Shown here: in pieces, positions 9,059-16,839 of the stretch
How the letters are laid out: every line of letters starts with the position of its first letter
Numbering within the stretch: the stretch's first letter is position 1
Source: Pseudomonas lini
GTDB taxonomy: Bacteria > Pseudomonadota > Gammaproteobacteria > Pseudomonadales > Pseudomonadaceae
NCBI RefSeq assembly: GCF_030812475.1
Contig: NZ_JAUSSR010000009.1
Coordinates: forward strand, 62,001-126,000
Direction: 5' to 3'
Length of the DNA stretch: 64,000 bases
Program-made: the position numbers and the translations under genes
The notes under the pieces: model-generated
The model's input: the letters and a program-made list of their open reading frames with translations, nothing else
The model's database searches: none
What the model was told of the DNA's origin: nothing

Positions 9059-9298
9059 ATGGCCTTTTATTCAGGCACCAACCCCGTGCAACAGTTTTGG
9101 CAATGCGACAAGTTGATCGGCCCGACATTTGAACGCGAGTTGATCGCCGCCGACCTGCTTGGCGAGCACTTCACCCAGTGGCATCCTGGCTACGATGGCG
9201 CCATTGCCACTATCGAGTTCTTTGAGGACACCCCGCAGGAAGTCATCGACGGAGTACTTGCAGTATTCGAATCCCACGACCCGGCCGCTCACGCTTAG
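9059..9298 (+). CDS. Small prophage protein downstream of the fibre gene
   Basis: A 79-aa acidic protein with no family I can name. It starts 2 bases after the fibre gene and ends just before a strong terminator, so it is the last gene of the tail operon. The sequence is compact, with aromatic residues ('QQFWQCDKLIGPTFE', 'HPGYDGA') and an acidic helix near the end. Genes in this position often encode fibre-associated or chaperone-like proteins, but nothing in the sequence proves this. Confidence 0.65.
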   Translation: MAFYSGTNPVQQFWQCDKLIGPTFERELIAADLLGEHFTQWHPGYDGAIATIEFFEDTPQEVIDGVLAVFESHDPAAHA

Positions 9299-9307
9299 CG
9301 CACAGAC

Positions 9308-9334
9308 AAAGGCCCCACCGGAGCGGGGCCTTTT
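9308..9334 (+). terminator. Strong terminator of the tail operon
   Basis: GGCCCC and GGGGCC pair around ACCGGAGC, with an A-run before and TTTT after the stem. It closes the rightward tail operon and, since the left arm is preceded by AAA, could also serve the leftward acyltransferase gene. Confidence 0.85.
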
Positions 9335-9350
9335 GTTCGAGAGATGACTA

Positions 9351-11264
9351 TCAGTTGCTCAGCATGTCATCCAATATCCGCTTGGAGGCAATTAGAGAGC
9401 CGTCTATGGATAGATGACTCCCGTCGGAGTACAGGATTTTCCCATCCCTTACCGTTTCACACTTGTCGTTTTTGCAGAAGGCAGAGCTGGCATCCAAGTA
9501 GAAAGTATTGGGGTGGCTTGCCGCGAATTTCTTCAGCACCTGATTAATTTCATATGTTGACGAGGCTTCAAGTGGATATTGCAGATACTTTTCGCACCAC
9601 TGCGTGACGTATCTCGGGCGCAGAAGGCAAGAAGCGATATTCATTTTGCCAAACATATATGGCTGACTGCCAATTAGGATAAATTGACGCTCGCCGATAT
9701 CGTTTCTGGCTTTCACCAATAAGTCTTCTATCACTGCGGAGTAGGGCCGGCCCTTGCCCTGGCTGTTCGCACCGTTGTGATCCGCGATGATGTTTTGATA
9801 GCCTTCCCAACTTTGAGCAAAAATGAATGGCAGGTTATTGTCTTTCAATGCCGACAGCGCAGTCTGGTAAGCATCTTTGCAGTCTTGGCGCGGAACGTTG
9901 TTCAGGATCCGCGTGTACTCTTTGGACAGAACGCAGCCATGACGGAACACCCCAGTGACGGAGATGCCTCGCTCTTGCAGAGCTTTATCCATGCCGCTTG
10001 CGTACTGCAGCGCAAAACTGTCCCCCGCCATTATTGCGAGTCGCTGGCCGTTTTTGTCGCCAAGGGTTGTGTCGAGGTCATAGCCATGGCCGCCATAGTT
10101 GTTGATATGGAAGCTTTCTGGCTCGGACACGAGGGCAAGATAGCTGGCTGGAACTCTTGAGTACATGCCCTTGTGATCTACTACTATCATCGCCCCAACT
10201 GCAAGCACGGCTACAGACGCCGCCACGGCAGTCAGACCGACCGGCTTCACATGCTTCGTCATAAACAGTCGCTCTACTGTTCTGTAGAGTAAAGCGCCTG
10301 CAATGATAGATGCTGTTAGCAGCATGGTTTTCTCGAAAACCGTAATGTTTCGGAAAACATAGTATTTGTAAAAAACTGCAATCGGCCAGTGCACCAGGTA
10401 CACCGAATAGGACATGAGGCCGATCTTCACCATTGGGCCGTATCGAAGGATTGCGCCAACGCGAGAGCGTCCGGCATAGATACAGGCGGCAGCGCCCAGG
10501 CAGGGGATCAGCGCAAGCACGCCGGGAAATGGTGAGCTTGCATCAAGCGCGAAAGCAGATCCCACGACCAGCATCATGCCTACGGCTGCAATGCCAGATT
10601 CCAGTGCGGCGCCTGCTCTATTCCTCACAAAGAACACAACCAGTGCCCCGAGAGACAGCTCGAACACTCGAAACGGCATCATGAAGTATGCCGCTGACGA
10701 GTCGTAGGAGAGCATAACCTGCGAGCCGACCAGCGATACGAGCGTCATAACTGCCAATAGTCCGAGCAGGAATCTGTCGGATATCTTGAGTGCAGCCCAT
10801 ACAATGAACGGCCAAACAATATAGAACTGCCATTCAGCGGCGAGTGACCATGTATGCAGTAAAGGCTGAGTTTGCGCGGACGCGTCAAAGTAGCCTTGAT
10901 TCAGCCAGAAGTAGAAGTTGGATGCGGAAAATATAGAATATTGTGCAGACTGCGCAAGACTGCTGAATGATGCCGGGTCCATGATCAGGAATCCCGCACA
11001 CAGACACGCCGCAACAGTCACCAGCAGCGCCGGGTGCAGGCGAAGTAATCGACGGCTATAAAAATCAATAAACGAGAACCGATGGTTTGCAACGGCGTTG
11101 CGAATTACTTCAGTTATCAGAAACCCGGATATCACGAAGAAAACATCAACCCCAATAAACCCGCCTGATACACCCAAGTCGAAATGGAACAGAAGTACGA
11201 GGATGACGGCAATAGCCCGAAGGCCGTCGATGTCAGGTCTATAGGCAGTGTTTTTGCTGTGCAT
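9351..11264 (-). CDS. OafA/YrhL-type membrane O-acyltransferase with SGNH domain (likely O-antigen or surface glycan acetylase)
   Basis: A 637-aa protein of the acyltransferase-3/SGNH family. The N-terminus 'YRPDIDGLRAIAVILVLLFH' has the family Arg-x10-His pattern, followed by about ten membrane segments to residue ~375 ('SYSVYLVHWPIAVFYKYY' is the usual late motif). The C-terminal periplasmic SGNH part has 'MAGDSFALQYA' (nucleophile Ser) and 'DGSHLSIDG' (Asp-x-x-His). Such enzymes acetylate lipopolysaccharide O-antigen or exopolysaccharide. It lies against the direction of the tail operon, between fibre and lysis genes, and is distinctly more AT-rich than its neighbours, which fits a lysogenic-conversion gene gained by the phage. 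The start has a good AGGA ribosome site. Confidence 0.9.
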   Translation of the reverse strand: MHSKNTAYRPDIDGLRAIAVILVLLFHFDLGVSGGFIGVDVFFVISGFLITEVIRNAVANHRFSFIDFYSRRLLRLHPALLVTVAACLCAGFLIMDPASFSSLAQSAQYSIFSASNFYFWLNQGYFDASAQTQPLLHTWSLAAEWQFYIVWPFIVWAALKISDRFLLGLLAVMTLVSLVGSQVMLSYDSSAAYFMMPFRVFELSLGALVVFFVRNRAGAALESGIAAVGMMLVVGSAFALDASSPFPGVLALIPCLGAAACIYAGRSRVGAILRYGPMVKIGLMSYSVYLVHWPIAVFYKYYVFRNITVFEKTMLLTASIIAGALLYRTVERLFMTKHVKPVGLTAVAASVAVLAVGAMIVVDHKGMYSRVPASYLALVSEPESFHINNYGGHGYDLDTTLGDKNGQRLAIMAGDSFALQYASGMDKALQERGISVTGVFRHGCVLSKEYTRILNNVPRQDCKDAYQTALSALKDNNLPFIFAQSWEGYQNIIADHNGANSQGKGRPYSAVIEDLLVKARNDIGERQFILIGSQPYMFGKMNIASCLLRPRYVTQWCEKYLQYPLEASSTYEINQVLKKFAASHPNTFYLDASSAFCKNDKCETVRDGKILYSDGSHLSIDGSLIASKRILDDMLSN

Positions 11265-11351
11265 GAGTTCCTACTCTTCGGAAATCCATGGAGGGAGTGA
11301 AAGCCGGGCGGATTGTACAGACGAATTCGTTTTTTTGTAGGGAGAAAAGTT

Positions 11352-11777
11352 ATGACCGCAACCGAGAACGAACGCGACATTCTTGCCCGCACGCTATGGG
11401 GCGAGGCTCGCGGCGAAAGCCTGGCCGGCCAGATCGCCGTGGCCTGGACCATCCGCAACCGGGTATACGACGGAAAGGCCAAGTCGTGGTGGGGCGAAGG
11501 CTATGCTGGCGTGTGCCAGAAGCCGTATCAATTCAGCTGCTGGAACAAGAACGATCCGAACTACGCTTACCTGATCGGTGTGAAGCCGATCCCATTCCGT
11601 GAGTATGCTCAAGCGCAGATTGCCGCTGACCAGGTGCTGGCCGGCAAGACTACAGATCCCACCGGAGGCGCGACCCACTACTACGCGACGACCATGCCGA
11701 GGCCGCCGGTTTGGGCGAAGGGTGCCAAGCAGACGCTGAAGCTGGGCCATCACGTCTTCTTCAAGGATGTGCCGTAA
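11352..11777 (+). CDS. Phage endolysin, SleB-type cell wall hydrolase
   Basis: A 141-aa cell wall hydrolase of the SleB/hydrolase-2 family. The catalytic-type region begins at once: 'NERDILARTLWGEARGESL' with the Glu in 'WGEARGE', then 'QFSCWN' and 'ATHYYA'. Length matches a single-domain phage lysin, with no signal peptide, so a holin or similar must give access to the wall. ATG 11352 is preferred over upstream in-frame starts because GGGAG at 11340-11344 precedes it by the right distance. Two small genes follow, forming the likely lysis cassette. Confidence 0.8.
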   Translation: MTATENERDILARTLWGEARGESLAGQIAVAWTIRNRVYDGKAKSWWGEGYAGVCQKPYQFSCWNKNDPNYAYLIGVKPIPFREYAQAQIAADQVLAGKTTDPTGGATHYYATTMPRPPVWAKGAKQTLKLGHHVFFKDVP

Positions 11778-11860
11778 TTTGTGCTGGCCTGGTGCAATTC
11801 TTGTCTGTAGTGTCAAGTTACCCCATGATCTGAGACCACTAAACTGACTGACATCTGCAT

Positions 11861-11950
11861 ATGGACAAGCAACTGGCATGGCTTCCATTCCTGATGGTAA
11901 CCATCTGGATTTCTGTAGTTGTACTGGTGATGTATTGGATGGCGAACTAG
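11861..11950 (+). CDS. Tiny single-span membrane protein in the lysis cassette (29 aa)
   Basis: The reading frame ATG 11861 to TAG 11948-11950 encodes 29 residues: a short polar start (MDKQ) followed by one continuous hydrophobic segment (LAWLPFLMVTIWISVVVLV) and a short tail. Its stop codon is directly followed by an AGGA ribosome site for the next gene. Position after the endolysin suggests a holin-like or spanin-like accessory, but a protein this small cannot be assigned by sequence. No clear ribosome site precedes it, so translation is likely rather than proven. Confidence 0.5.
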   Translation: MDKQLAWLPFLMVTIWISVVVLVMYWMAN

Positions 11951-11961
11951 AGGACGCTGCC

Positions 11962-12192
11962 GTGGAGCACGTAGAGCTGAGCCAAAAGATCGAGCGCGAA
12001 GCCGACAAGCTTCTTGCTCAGATCGCCCGGGCAGATTCGATGATGGTTGCGGCAAAGGCGGGCGCCCGGGCTGAGGGCTTTGTACTGGGCCTGGAATCGG
12101 CCGGCGCGCTGAACGATTCGACCATTGATAAACTCTACGTCATCTTCGATGTTGCCACTGAAGAGCGGCTGAAATCACTGGCGCAGCCTTAA
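11962..12192 (+). CDS. Small helical prophage protein (76 aa), lysis region
   Basis: A 76-aa, mostly helical protein. I use GTG 11962, which has AGAGGA at 11949-11954 ahead of it. The longer frame from ATG 11878 would overlap the 29-aa gene in another frame and adds an unlike N-terminus. The first ~45 residues form an amphipathic, possibly coiled helix ('ELSQKIEREADKLLAQIARA'), then 'EGFVLGLESAGALN' and an ending helix. No signal peptide or Cys, so it is not a classical Rz lipoprotein. Function unknown. Confidence 0.55.
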   Translation: MEHVELSQKIEREADKLLAQIARADSMMVAAKAGARAEGFVLGLESAGALNDSTIDKLYVIFDVATEERLKSLAQP

Positions 12193-12197
12193 TCAGG

Positions 12198-12407
12198 TCA
12201 CTCTGGCGTCATGAGGACCGCGAGCGTCAGCTTGATGAATTCCTCATTCTTGTCGATGGTGTCCAGGGCACCGCGCACATTGTCGGCGACGTCGGCTGAG
12301 CCTCTGGCCTCTACCCAGTTCGAAAGCTCCAGAATGGCAGCCTCAAGTGCGAGCTGGTTTTCGTTGATTTTGAAAAGCAGGGACGGGAGCAGGTCTGAAT
12401 TCGGCAA
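12198..12407 (-). CDS. Prophage-end protein of unknown function (69 aa)
   Basis: A 69-aa acidic, all-helical protein on the minus strand, converging on the lysis genes 5 bases away. A decayed piece with the same C-terminus ('LTLAVLM.PE') lies at 42928-43005, again next to a copy of the tRNA-Pro sequence. So this gene type appears to mark the right end of a related group of prophages integrated here. No DNA-binding motif is seen. I cannot assign a function. Confidence 0.7.
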   Translation of the reverse strand: MPNSDLLPSLLFKINENQLALEAAILELSNWVEARGSADVADNVRGALDTIDKNEEFIKLTLAVLMTPE

Positions 12408-12486
12408 GGCGATTCCTCTATTGATGAGGGAAAGCGTAGCAGCAGGAAAGGGATTGGTGTTCGGTCGGCAGGACGCCGGAGAAGGG

Positions 12487-12516
12487 TGCGTGACTTTTGC
12501 GTGACTCTCTCACGCA
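12487..12516. repeat. TGCGTGA repeats, possible integrase arm sites
   Basis: TGCGTGACT occurs at 12487-12495 and 12498-12506 (11-bp period), and the inverse TCACGCA at 12510-12516. The cluster lies about 85-115 bp before the att core at 12601. Tandem short direct repeats at this distance are typical of arm-type sites for tyrosine recombinases, but no integrase gene of this prophage is in view. Confidence 0.4.
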
Positions 12517-12600
12517 GTTGTAAGCTCTTGTAGGCATTCGATTGCAGCGAGCGCCAATAAAAACAGCCACTTAACAAGGTCTTACAGAGGTACTGCGTGC

Positions 12601-12735
12601 ATGGGGTGCTAGGGGTCGAGTGTTCGAATCACTCCGTCCCGACCATATGATTCAAGGGGTTGCGAGATTTTATCTCGCGACCCTTTTTTATTTTAAGCCG
12701 TTTTTACCCCTGCAAAACGGCTGGCTCTGGGTGGA
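12601..12735 (+). repeat. att repeat, left copy: 3' half of tRNA-Pro(GGG) plus its terminator
   Basis: The 135-bp direct repeat starts in what would be the anticodon loop (ATGGGGT, anticodon GGG), continues through the 3' anticodon strand GCTAG, the T-arm (GAGTG-TTCGAAT-CACTC) and the acceptor strand CGTCCCG-ACCA, then a terminator hairpin (stem GGGTTGCGAGA / TCTCGCGACCC with a T-run, 12656-12690) and some 45 bp of flank. The 5' half of the tRNA is missing, so this is an attachment-site remnant. The second copy is at 43425-43559. The pairing CTAGC/GCTAG expected for an intact gene is absent upstream here. Confidence 0.85.
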
Positions 12736-12925
12736 TTTTTCGGATGTGTTACCAATACCGGATTTTGTCCTAGAGGCTTTTGGCAGGCGGATTGCTCCGG
12801 CCTACCTAGCGGCCATTCGATGAGGGAATGAGAATTCAGTAACGACCAAAGGCACATTACGGCTCTGTCATCCCGCCATCAGCTAAAGAGGTGCCCCCTG
12901 ACTGGCCAATTCCGGCACTCCATTG

Positions 12926-13083
12926 GTGCTATTGCAGCACCCGTCGGCTGGTGGAGTTGGATTGCGCAAGCGCTACCCGGGACGGCGGCGGCCTGATGGT
13001 GGCCGTGATTCAGTTGGCCCTCGCTTTGGGGTCTACCGTTGGCGGCCTGCTCCTGCTGTTCGATTCTTTAGTGCGGCCTGGAT
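12926..13083 (+). pseudogene. MFS transporter remnant
   Basis: Two frames together give a piece of an MFS drug/sugar-efflux transporter: 'APVGWWSWIAQALPGT' (12926-12980) and, after a frameshift, 'GGGLMVAVIQLALALGSTVG' (12984-13043), a well-known late transmembrane motif of that family. There is no start, no N-terminal part and no complete C-terminus. It lies directly inside the left att repeat. From 12736 to 12925 I see nothing else. Confidence 0.6.
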
Positions 13084-13119
13084 GACGAACTGCGGGCCGC
13101 GTACCTTTGACGGAGAGCT

Positions 13120-13564
13120 TTACTCGTGATGACATTCGTCGATGAAAGTCAGCGAACTGATTAAGCTCTGCTTGTCTACCGGAACGTCTTTGGGCATTAG
13201 CAGCGTGACTTGAGCAGCGATGATGTTCAGGCCCTTGTTGCGCACTTTGATGCGTGCACGGCTATCCTTGTTGGCCATAGCCTGCTTCTGTGGCAACTCG
13301 ACCACCGCCCTGAGCTGATGGCTGTGCTCACTATTGAGCTGACTGGCGATCCGCACCCCACCCGTTACCGAGTAAGCACGACCTTCCTGCTCCAGCAACG
13401 CGATGTCGCGGCGAATAGTCATGTGCGAACAGTCGAACATTTCCATCATTTGATGAACGCGCTCAGCACCTGATGCTTGCGCAACTGTCCATCATAAATT
13501 CATGGCGCTGTTCAGGAATCATCGGTGCGCCGCTTTCGGCGGCGATGTCTTTTTGGCTAGGCAT
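13120..13564 (-). pseudogene. DeoR-family regulator remnant
   Basis: The frame from ATG 13564 (MPSQKD...PEQRHEFMM) shifts after ~25 codons. The DeoR helix-turn-helix continues in the next frame as 'MMEMFDCSHMTIRRDIALLE' with 'VTGGVRIAS' after it. Beyond about residue 75 the sensor domain is lost and the remaining ~50 codons do not look like a DeoR C-terminal domain. DeoR regulators (ygbI type) often control otn gene clusters, so this may be the lost original regulator of the tetronate genes, now replaced by GntR proteins. Confidence 0.6.
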
Positions 13565-13603
13565 TAGTGCTCCAAAGTGATCTCTGATTGACCGAACCCA
13601 AAA

Positions 13604-13637
13604 AATCCCGAAAGCATTTCTGTTTCCGGGATTTTTC
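13604..13637 (-). terminator. Bidirectional terminator after the CitMHS transporter gene
   Basis: ATCCCGAAA and TTTCCGGGAT pair with one bulged base, with an A-run before and a T-run after, so it can end transcription from either side. It lies about 45 bp past the stop of the minus-strand operon. Confidence 0.75.
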
Positions 13638-13681
13638 ATTGTTTCGCAGCGGTGAGGACTACAGCTCTCCTCTTTTATCCC

Positions 13682-15034
13682 TTAGACACCAGCTGCCAGA
13701 GGGAACAGTCCCAGCAGCAAACAAGCGAGCAAAATAAGGAAGCTCAGCGCGAACGCCCATTTCATGGTGTATTTCTGGTGGTCACTGAACTCCACACCTG
13801 CCAAGCCACAGAGCAGGTAGGTCGAGGCCACAAGAGGACTGAGCAAGTGGACAGGTTGACCCACCAATGATGCTCGTCCGATTTCTGCCGCGGAGATGCC
13901 ATAAGCTGCAGCAGCTTTGGCAAGCACGGGCAGAACACCATAGTAGAAGGCGTCATTGGACATGAAGAAGGTGCCCGGAATACTCGCCAACGCAGTGATC
14001 GGCGCCATGTAGGGGCCCCAGGTCGCTGGCAGCATGGCCAGGAAGCTCGCTGACATCGCATTGACCATGCCCGTTCCGGACAGAATGCCTGCCAGGATGC
14101 CGGCTGCCAAAAAGATCGCGATCTGGTTCAAAGCCGTTGGAGCGTGCGAGGAAATACGGCGACGCTGATCGTTTATATGCGGGTAGTTGATCACCAAAGC
14201 GATGGAGAACGCGACCATGAACAAAATGGAAAGTGGCAACACCTCTGTCACCAGGCCAGCCATCAGGCCGATCGTCAGAGCGGCGTTCAACCAGAACATT
14301 TTTGGACGACGCAGCTCGGCATTTTCGTCTGACATTGATGGCAGACCTTCGTCGTCAGCTTCATCGTCAAACACGGTGGCGGCAGCGCCCAGCGACTGGG
14401 GAAGGGTAAGTGCGCCCAAGCGTTGACGCTCACGAATGCCGATGAAGTAAGCCAGTGCCAGAACGCCCAGGAAGCCCACCACCATGACCGGAATAAGCGG
14501 GACAAACAGCTCGGAAGTATCGACCTGCAAGGACGCAGCGGCACGAGCCAGTGGACCGCCCCATGGCAGTAGATTGGTCACACTCGCCGCAAGAATCACC
14601 ACGCAGGTGAGGGATAGCGGTTCGAGTCGCAGGCGCTTGAACAGCGGCAGCATCGCGGTGACGGTAATCATGTAGGTCGTCGAACCGTCGCCATCGAGCG
14701 ATACCAGGCCTGCCAGCAGCGCGGCAAAGACCACCGCCTTCATCGGGTCGCCGTTGATCAGTTTGATGAACTTGCGAATGATCGGATCGAACAGGCCGGT
14801 ATCGAACATCACGCCGAAGTAGAGGATCGCGAACATCACCATGACCGCGGTTGGCGCCACCTTGCGCAGACCTTCGATCATCATATCGCCCATATCCGGG
14901 CCAAATCCGGCCAGGAGAGCGAATACGATCGGAACTGTTGTCATCGCTACCAACGGCGACAACCGCTTGGTCATGATCAGTGCCATGAAGGTCACGATCA
15001 TGCCGTAGCCGAGTAATGAGAGCATTTGTATCAC
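13682..15034 (-). CDS. CitMHS-family hydroxycarboxylate:H+ symporter
   Basis: A 450-aa inner-membrane transporter of the CitMHS (citrate-Mg2+/H+ or citrate-Ca2+) family, about twelve hydrophobic spans. Family-like stretches are 'LVSLDGDGSTTYMITVTAML' (around residue 115) and 'SIPGTFFMSNDAFYYGVLPV' (around residue 355). Members take up citrate-metal complexes or similar hydroxy acids. It is the last gene of a minus-strand set (racemase-like, OtnI, SDR, transporter), so the imported acid is probably the substrate of the island's pathway. The 110-bp gap before it contains two hairpins (15068-15082; 15091-15120), which may set its expression level apart from the genes upstream. Confidence 0.85.
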   Translation of the reverse strand: MIQMLSLLGYGMIVTFMALIMTKRLSPLVAMTTVPIVFALLAGFGPDMGDMMIEGLRKVAPTAVMVMFAILYFGVMFDTGLFDPIIRKFIKLINGDPMKAVVFAALLAGLVSLDGDGSTTYMITVTAMLPLFKRLRLEPLSLTCVVILAASVTNLLPWGGPLARAAASLQVDTSELFVPLIPVMVVGFLGVLALAYFIGIRERQRLGALTLPQSLGAAATVFDDEADDEGLPSMSDENAELRRPKMFWLNAALTIGLMAGLVTEVLPLSILFMVAFSIALVINYPHINDQRRRISSHAPTALNQIAIFLAAGILAGILSGTGMVNAMSASFLAMLPATWGPYMAPITALASIPGTFFMSNDAFYYGVLPVLAKAAAAYGISAAEIGRASLVGQPVHLLSPLVASTYLLCGLAGVEFSDHQKYTMKWAFALSFLILLACLLLGLFPLAAGV

Positions 15035-15144
15035 CTTGACGTAAAGTACAATTGTTTTTATGGGATCTGCGCTGAAAGCGCATCAAGGTTCCCGCTGCAT
15101 TTTTGGTTTGATCCAGCGGGTTGCCGCTGAGTCTCACACGAGTG

Positions 15145-15888
15145 TCAACTCATGTGAAGGCCACCATTCAGCGAGAAGTCAGCACCATTCGCATACCCAG
15201 CCTCATCGGAGGCAAGCCAGGCACACACAGCGGCGATCTCCTCAGGTGTTCCAAGACGCCGAGTCGGAATGTCCTGGATGATGCGGTCCATGACGTCGGC
15301 AGTTGTGACGGACTTAAGCTTGGCAGTGGCTATGTAACCAGGAGACACGGTATTGACCGTGACACCGCGAGAGCCGACTTCCCGTGCCATGGCGCGAGTA
15401 AAGCCGCGAATTGCCGACTTGGCAGTGGAGTAGTTGACCTGACCCACTTGACCCAGTTGGGCGTTGACTGAAGAGATGTTGATCACCCGACCCCAGCCTC
15501 TTTCGGTCATGCCATCGATAACCTGTTTGGTTACGTTGAACAGCGAATTGAGGTTGGTATCGATGACGGTTGTCCAGTCATTGGGCTGCATTTCCTGAAA
15601 GACAACGTTGCGAGCGGTGCCGGCGTTGTTGATCAGGACATCGACTGGCCCGACATTTTTCTTGATCTGCTCAAACGCTTGGCGGCACGAATCCCAATCA
15701 GCAACGCTCCCTTCAGAGGCAATGAAGTTAAAGCCAAGCTCCTTTTGCTGAGCGAGCCAAGTGTCTTTCAATGGGGAATTGGGACCGCATCCTGCGACAA
15801 CGGTAAATCCATCTCGGGCGAGTCGCTGGCAAACTGCTGTGCCCAGGTTTCCCATGCCAGCAGTAACAAAGGCGATCTTCTTGGTCAT
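15145..15888 (-). CDS. Short-chain dehydrogenase, PhaB/acetoacetyl-CoA reductase-like
   Basis: A 247-aa classical SDR. The cofactor site is 'VTAGMGNLGTAV' at the N-terminus, 'NNAG' near residue 90, the active Ser in 'INISSVNAQ', and Tyr-x3-Lys in 'NYSTAK' near residue 155. 'SPGYIAT' follows as usual. The overall pattern is closest to PhaB-like reductases, although neither polyhydroxybutyrate genes nor thiolases are near. In this cluster it could supply the missing oxidation of a tetronate or reduce an intermediate. That is inference from context. It lies 133 bp from otnI with a strong inverted repeat between them. Confidence 0.85.
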   Translation of the reverse strand: MTKKIAFVTAGMGNLGTAVCQRLARDGFTVVAGCGPNSPLKDTWLAQQKELGFNFIASEGSVADWDSCRQAFEQIKKNVGPVDVLINNAGTARNVVFQEMQPNDWTTVIDTNLNSLFNVTKQVIDGMTERGWGRVINISSVNAQLGQVGQVNYSTAKSAIRGFTRAMAREVGSRGVTVNTVSPGYIATAKLKSVTTADVMDRIIQDIPTRRLGTPEEIAAVCAWLASDEAGYANGADFSLNGGLHMS

Positions 15889-15967
15889 GCGTTAACTCCT
15901 TTTGTGTTTTTTGTGGGGAGCATTGCGTGCAACCTTCAAGGGCTACTGGTCCCTAATAAACTCCACT

Positions 15968-16003
15968 AGAAATTGTTTTGCAAGGTAACGCGGTACAATT
16001 TCT
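15968..16003. promoter_or_regulatory. Inverted repeat between otnI and the SDR gene
   Basis: AGAAATTGT and ACAATTTCT form a perfect 9-bp inverted repeat with 18 bases between the arms, about 80 bp upstream of the SDR start. The spacing fits an operator or an RNA stem. The ATTGTAC half also occurs in the gap before the CitMHS gene (15044-15052) and before the dehydrogenase gene at 19337. Confidence 0.45.
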
Positions 16004-16021
16004 CCAAAAAGAAACGATTTC

Positions 16022-16810
16022 TTACCAGCGGTCATCTTCGTGCGGATTGTGTTTCATCGTCCTCCATAAGCCGTCGAGCCCGTCGACAGTGGAGGCGCGA
16101 GGGCGATATTCGCATCCCACCCAGCCCTGATATGCACGGTCTTTCAGCATCGAGAGCAGCTTCGGGAAATCGATATCGCCTGTACCTGGCTCATTGCGGC
16201 CTGGGAAGTCGGCCACCTGGATATGCTTCACCCGCGACCACCATCGATTGAGCGTACTTAGGCAATCCCTGCCGAGTAGTTCGGTGTGATAGGTGTCAAG
16301 GATCAGGCCAAGGTTTGGTATGGCCTCCAACATCTCCTCTGCAAAGTCGAAGCGGCTCATCAGGTAGCCTGGGACCTCATTTGAGCTAATGACTTCAATC
16401 AAAGGCTCAATGCCTTCTCCAGACAAGAATTCAGCCGCGTACTTCAGATTGCGACGGTAAACGCTGCTATTGGCAATCACCCCAAGCTCAGCCTGCGACA
16501 CACCTGACATCAGGTGAACCATTTTGCAGTCGAGCACCTTTGCATAATCAACGGCCTGGGTCAGCTCCGACAGGAAGACCTGCTTCGAGCTGCAAATACC
16601 GGTATTGCCTTTTGATGACCCGGATGGCGCGGCGAATTGCACCATCTCGAGTTGGTGCTCATGCAAAATCTGCGCTATCTGTGTCGCTTCATATTCATAG
16701 GGCGAGGGGAACTCGACCGCTTGAAATCCTGCTTTTGCGGCTGCTGAAAACCGCTCCAGGAAGGGTAATTCCGTAAATTGGAAACCAATGTGTGCGTTTA
16801 ACCTGGTCAT
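16022..16810 (-). CDS. otnI: 2-oxo-tetronate isomerase
   Basis: A 262-aa TIM-barrel protein of the hydroxypyruvate isomerase / YgbM (OtnI) family. It isomerises 2-oxo-tetronate to 3-oxo-tetronate in the cytoplasm. Recognisable segments are 'FTELPFLERFSAAAKAGF' near the start, 'LILDTYHTELLGRD' (metal-binding Asp/His), 'VKHIQVADFPGRNEPGTGDI' and the ending 'WVGCEYRPRAST'. Length matches YgbM. The presence of OtnK and OtnC elsewhere on the island supports OtnI rather than a plain hydroxypyruvate isomerase. It lies 29 bases from the racemase-like gene upstream. Confidence 0.88.
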   Translation of the reverse strand: MTRLNAHIGFQFTELPFLERFSAAAKAGFQAVEFPSPYEYEATQIAQILHEHQLEMVQFAAPSGSSKGNTGICSSKQVFLSELTQAVDYAKVLDCKMVHLMSGVSQAELGVIANSSVYRRNLKYAAEFLSGEGIEPLIEVISSNEVPGYLMSRFDFAEEMLEAIPNLGLILDTYHTELLGRDCLSTLNRWWSRVKHIQVADFPGRNEPGTGDIDFPKLLSMLKDRAYQGWVGCEYRPRASTVDGLDGLWRTMKHNPHEDDRW

Positions 16811-16839
16811 GTCTTACTCCTTCAATCTTTGAAACTGCA

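Noticed and set aside
12601-12647. A complete tRNA-Pro gene at the left repeat (and at 43425)
   Set aside because: Only the 3' half is present in both places; the upstream bases do not form the acceptor, D-arm or the CTAGC strand of the anticodon stem.
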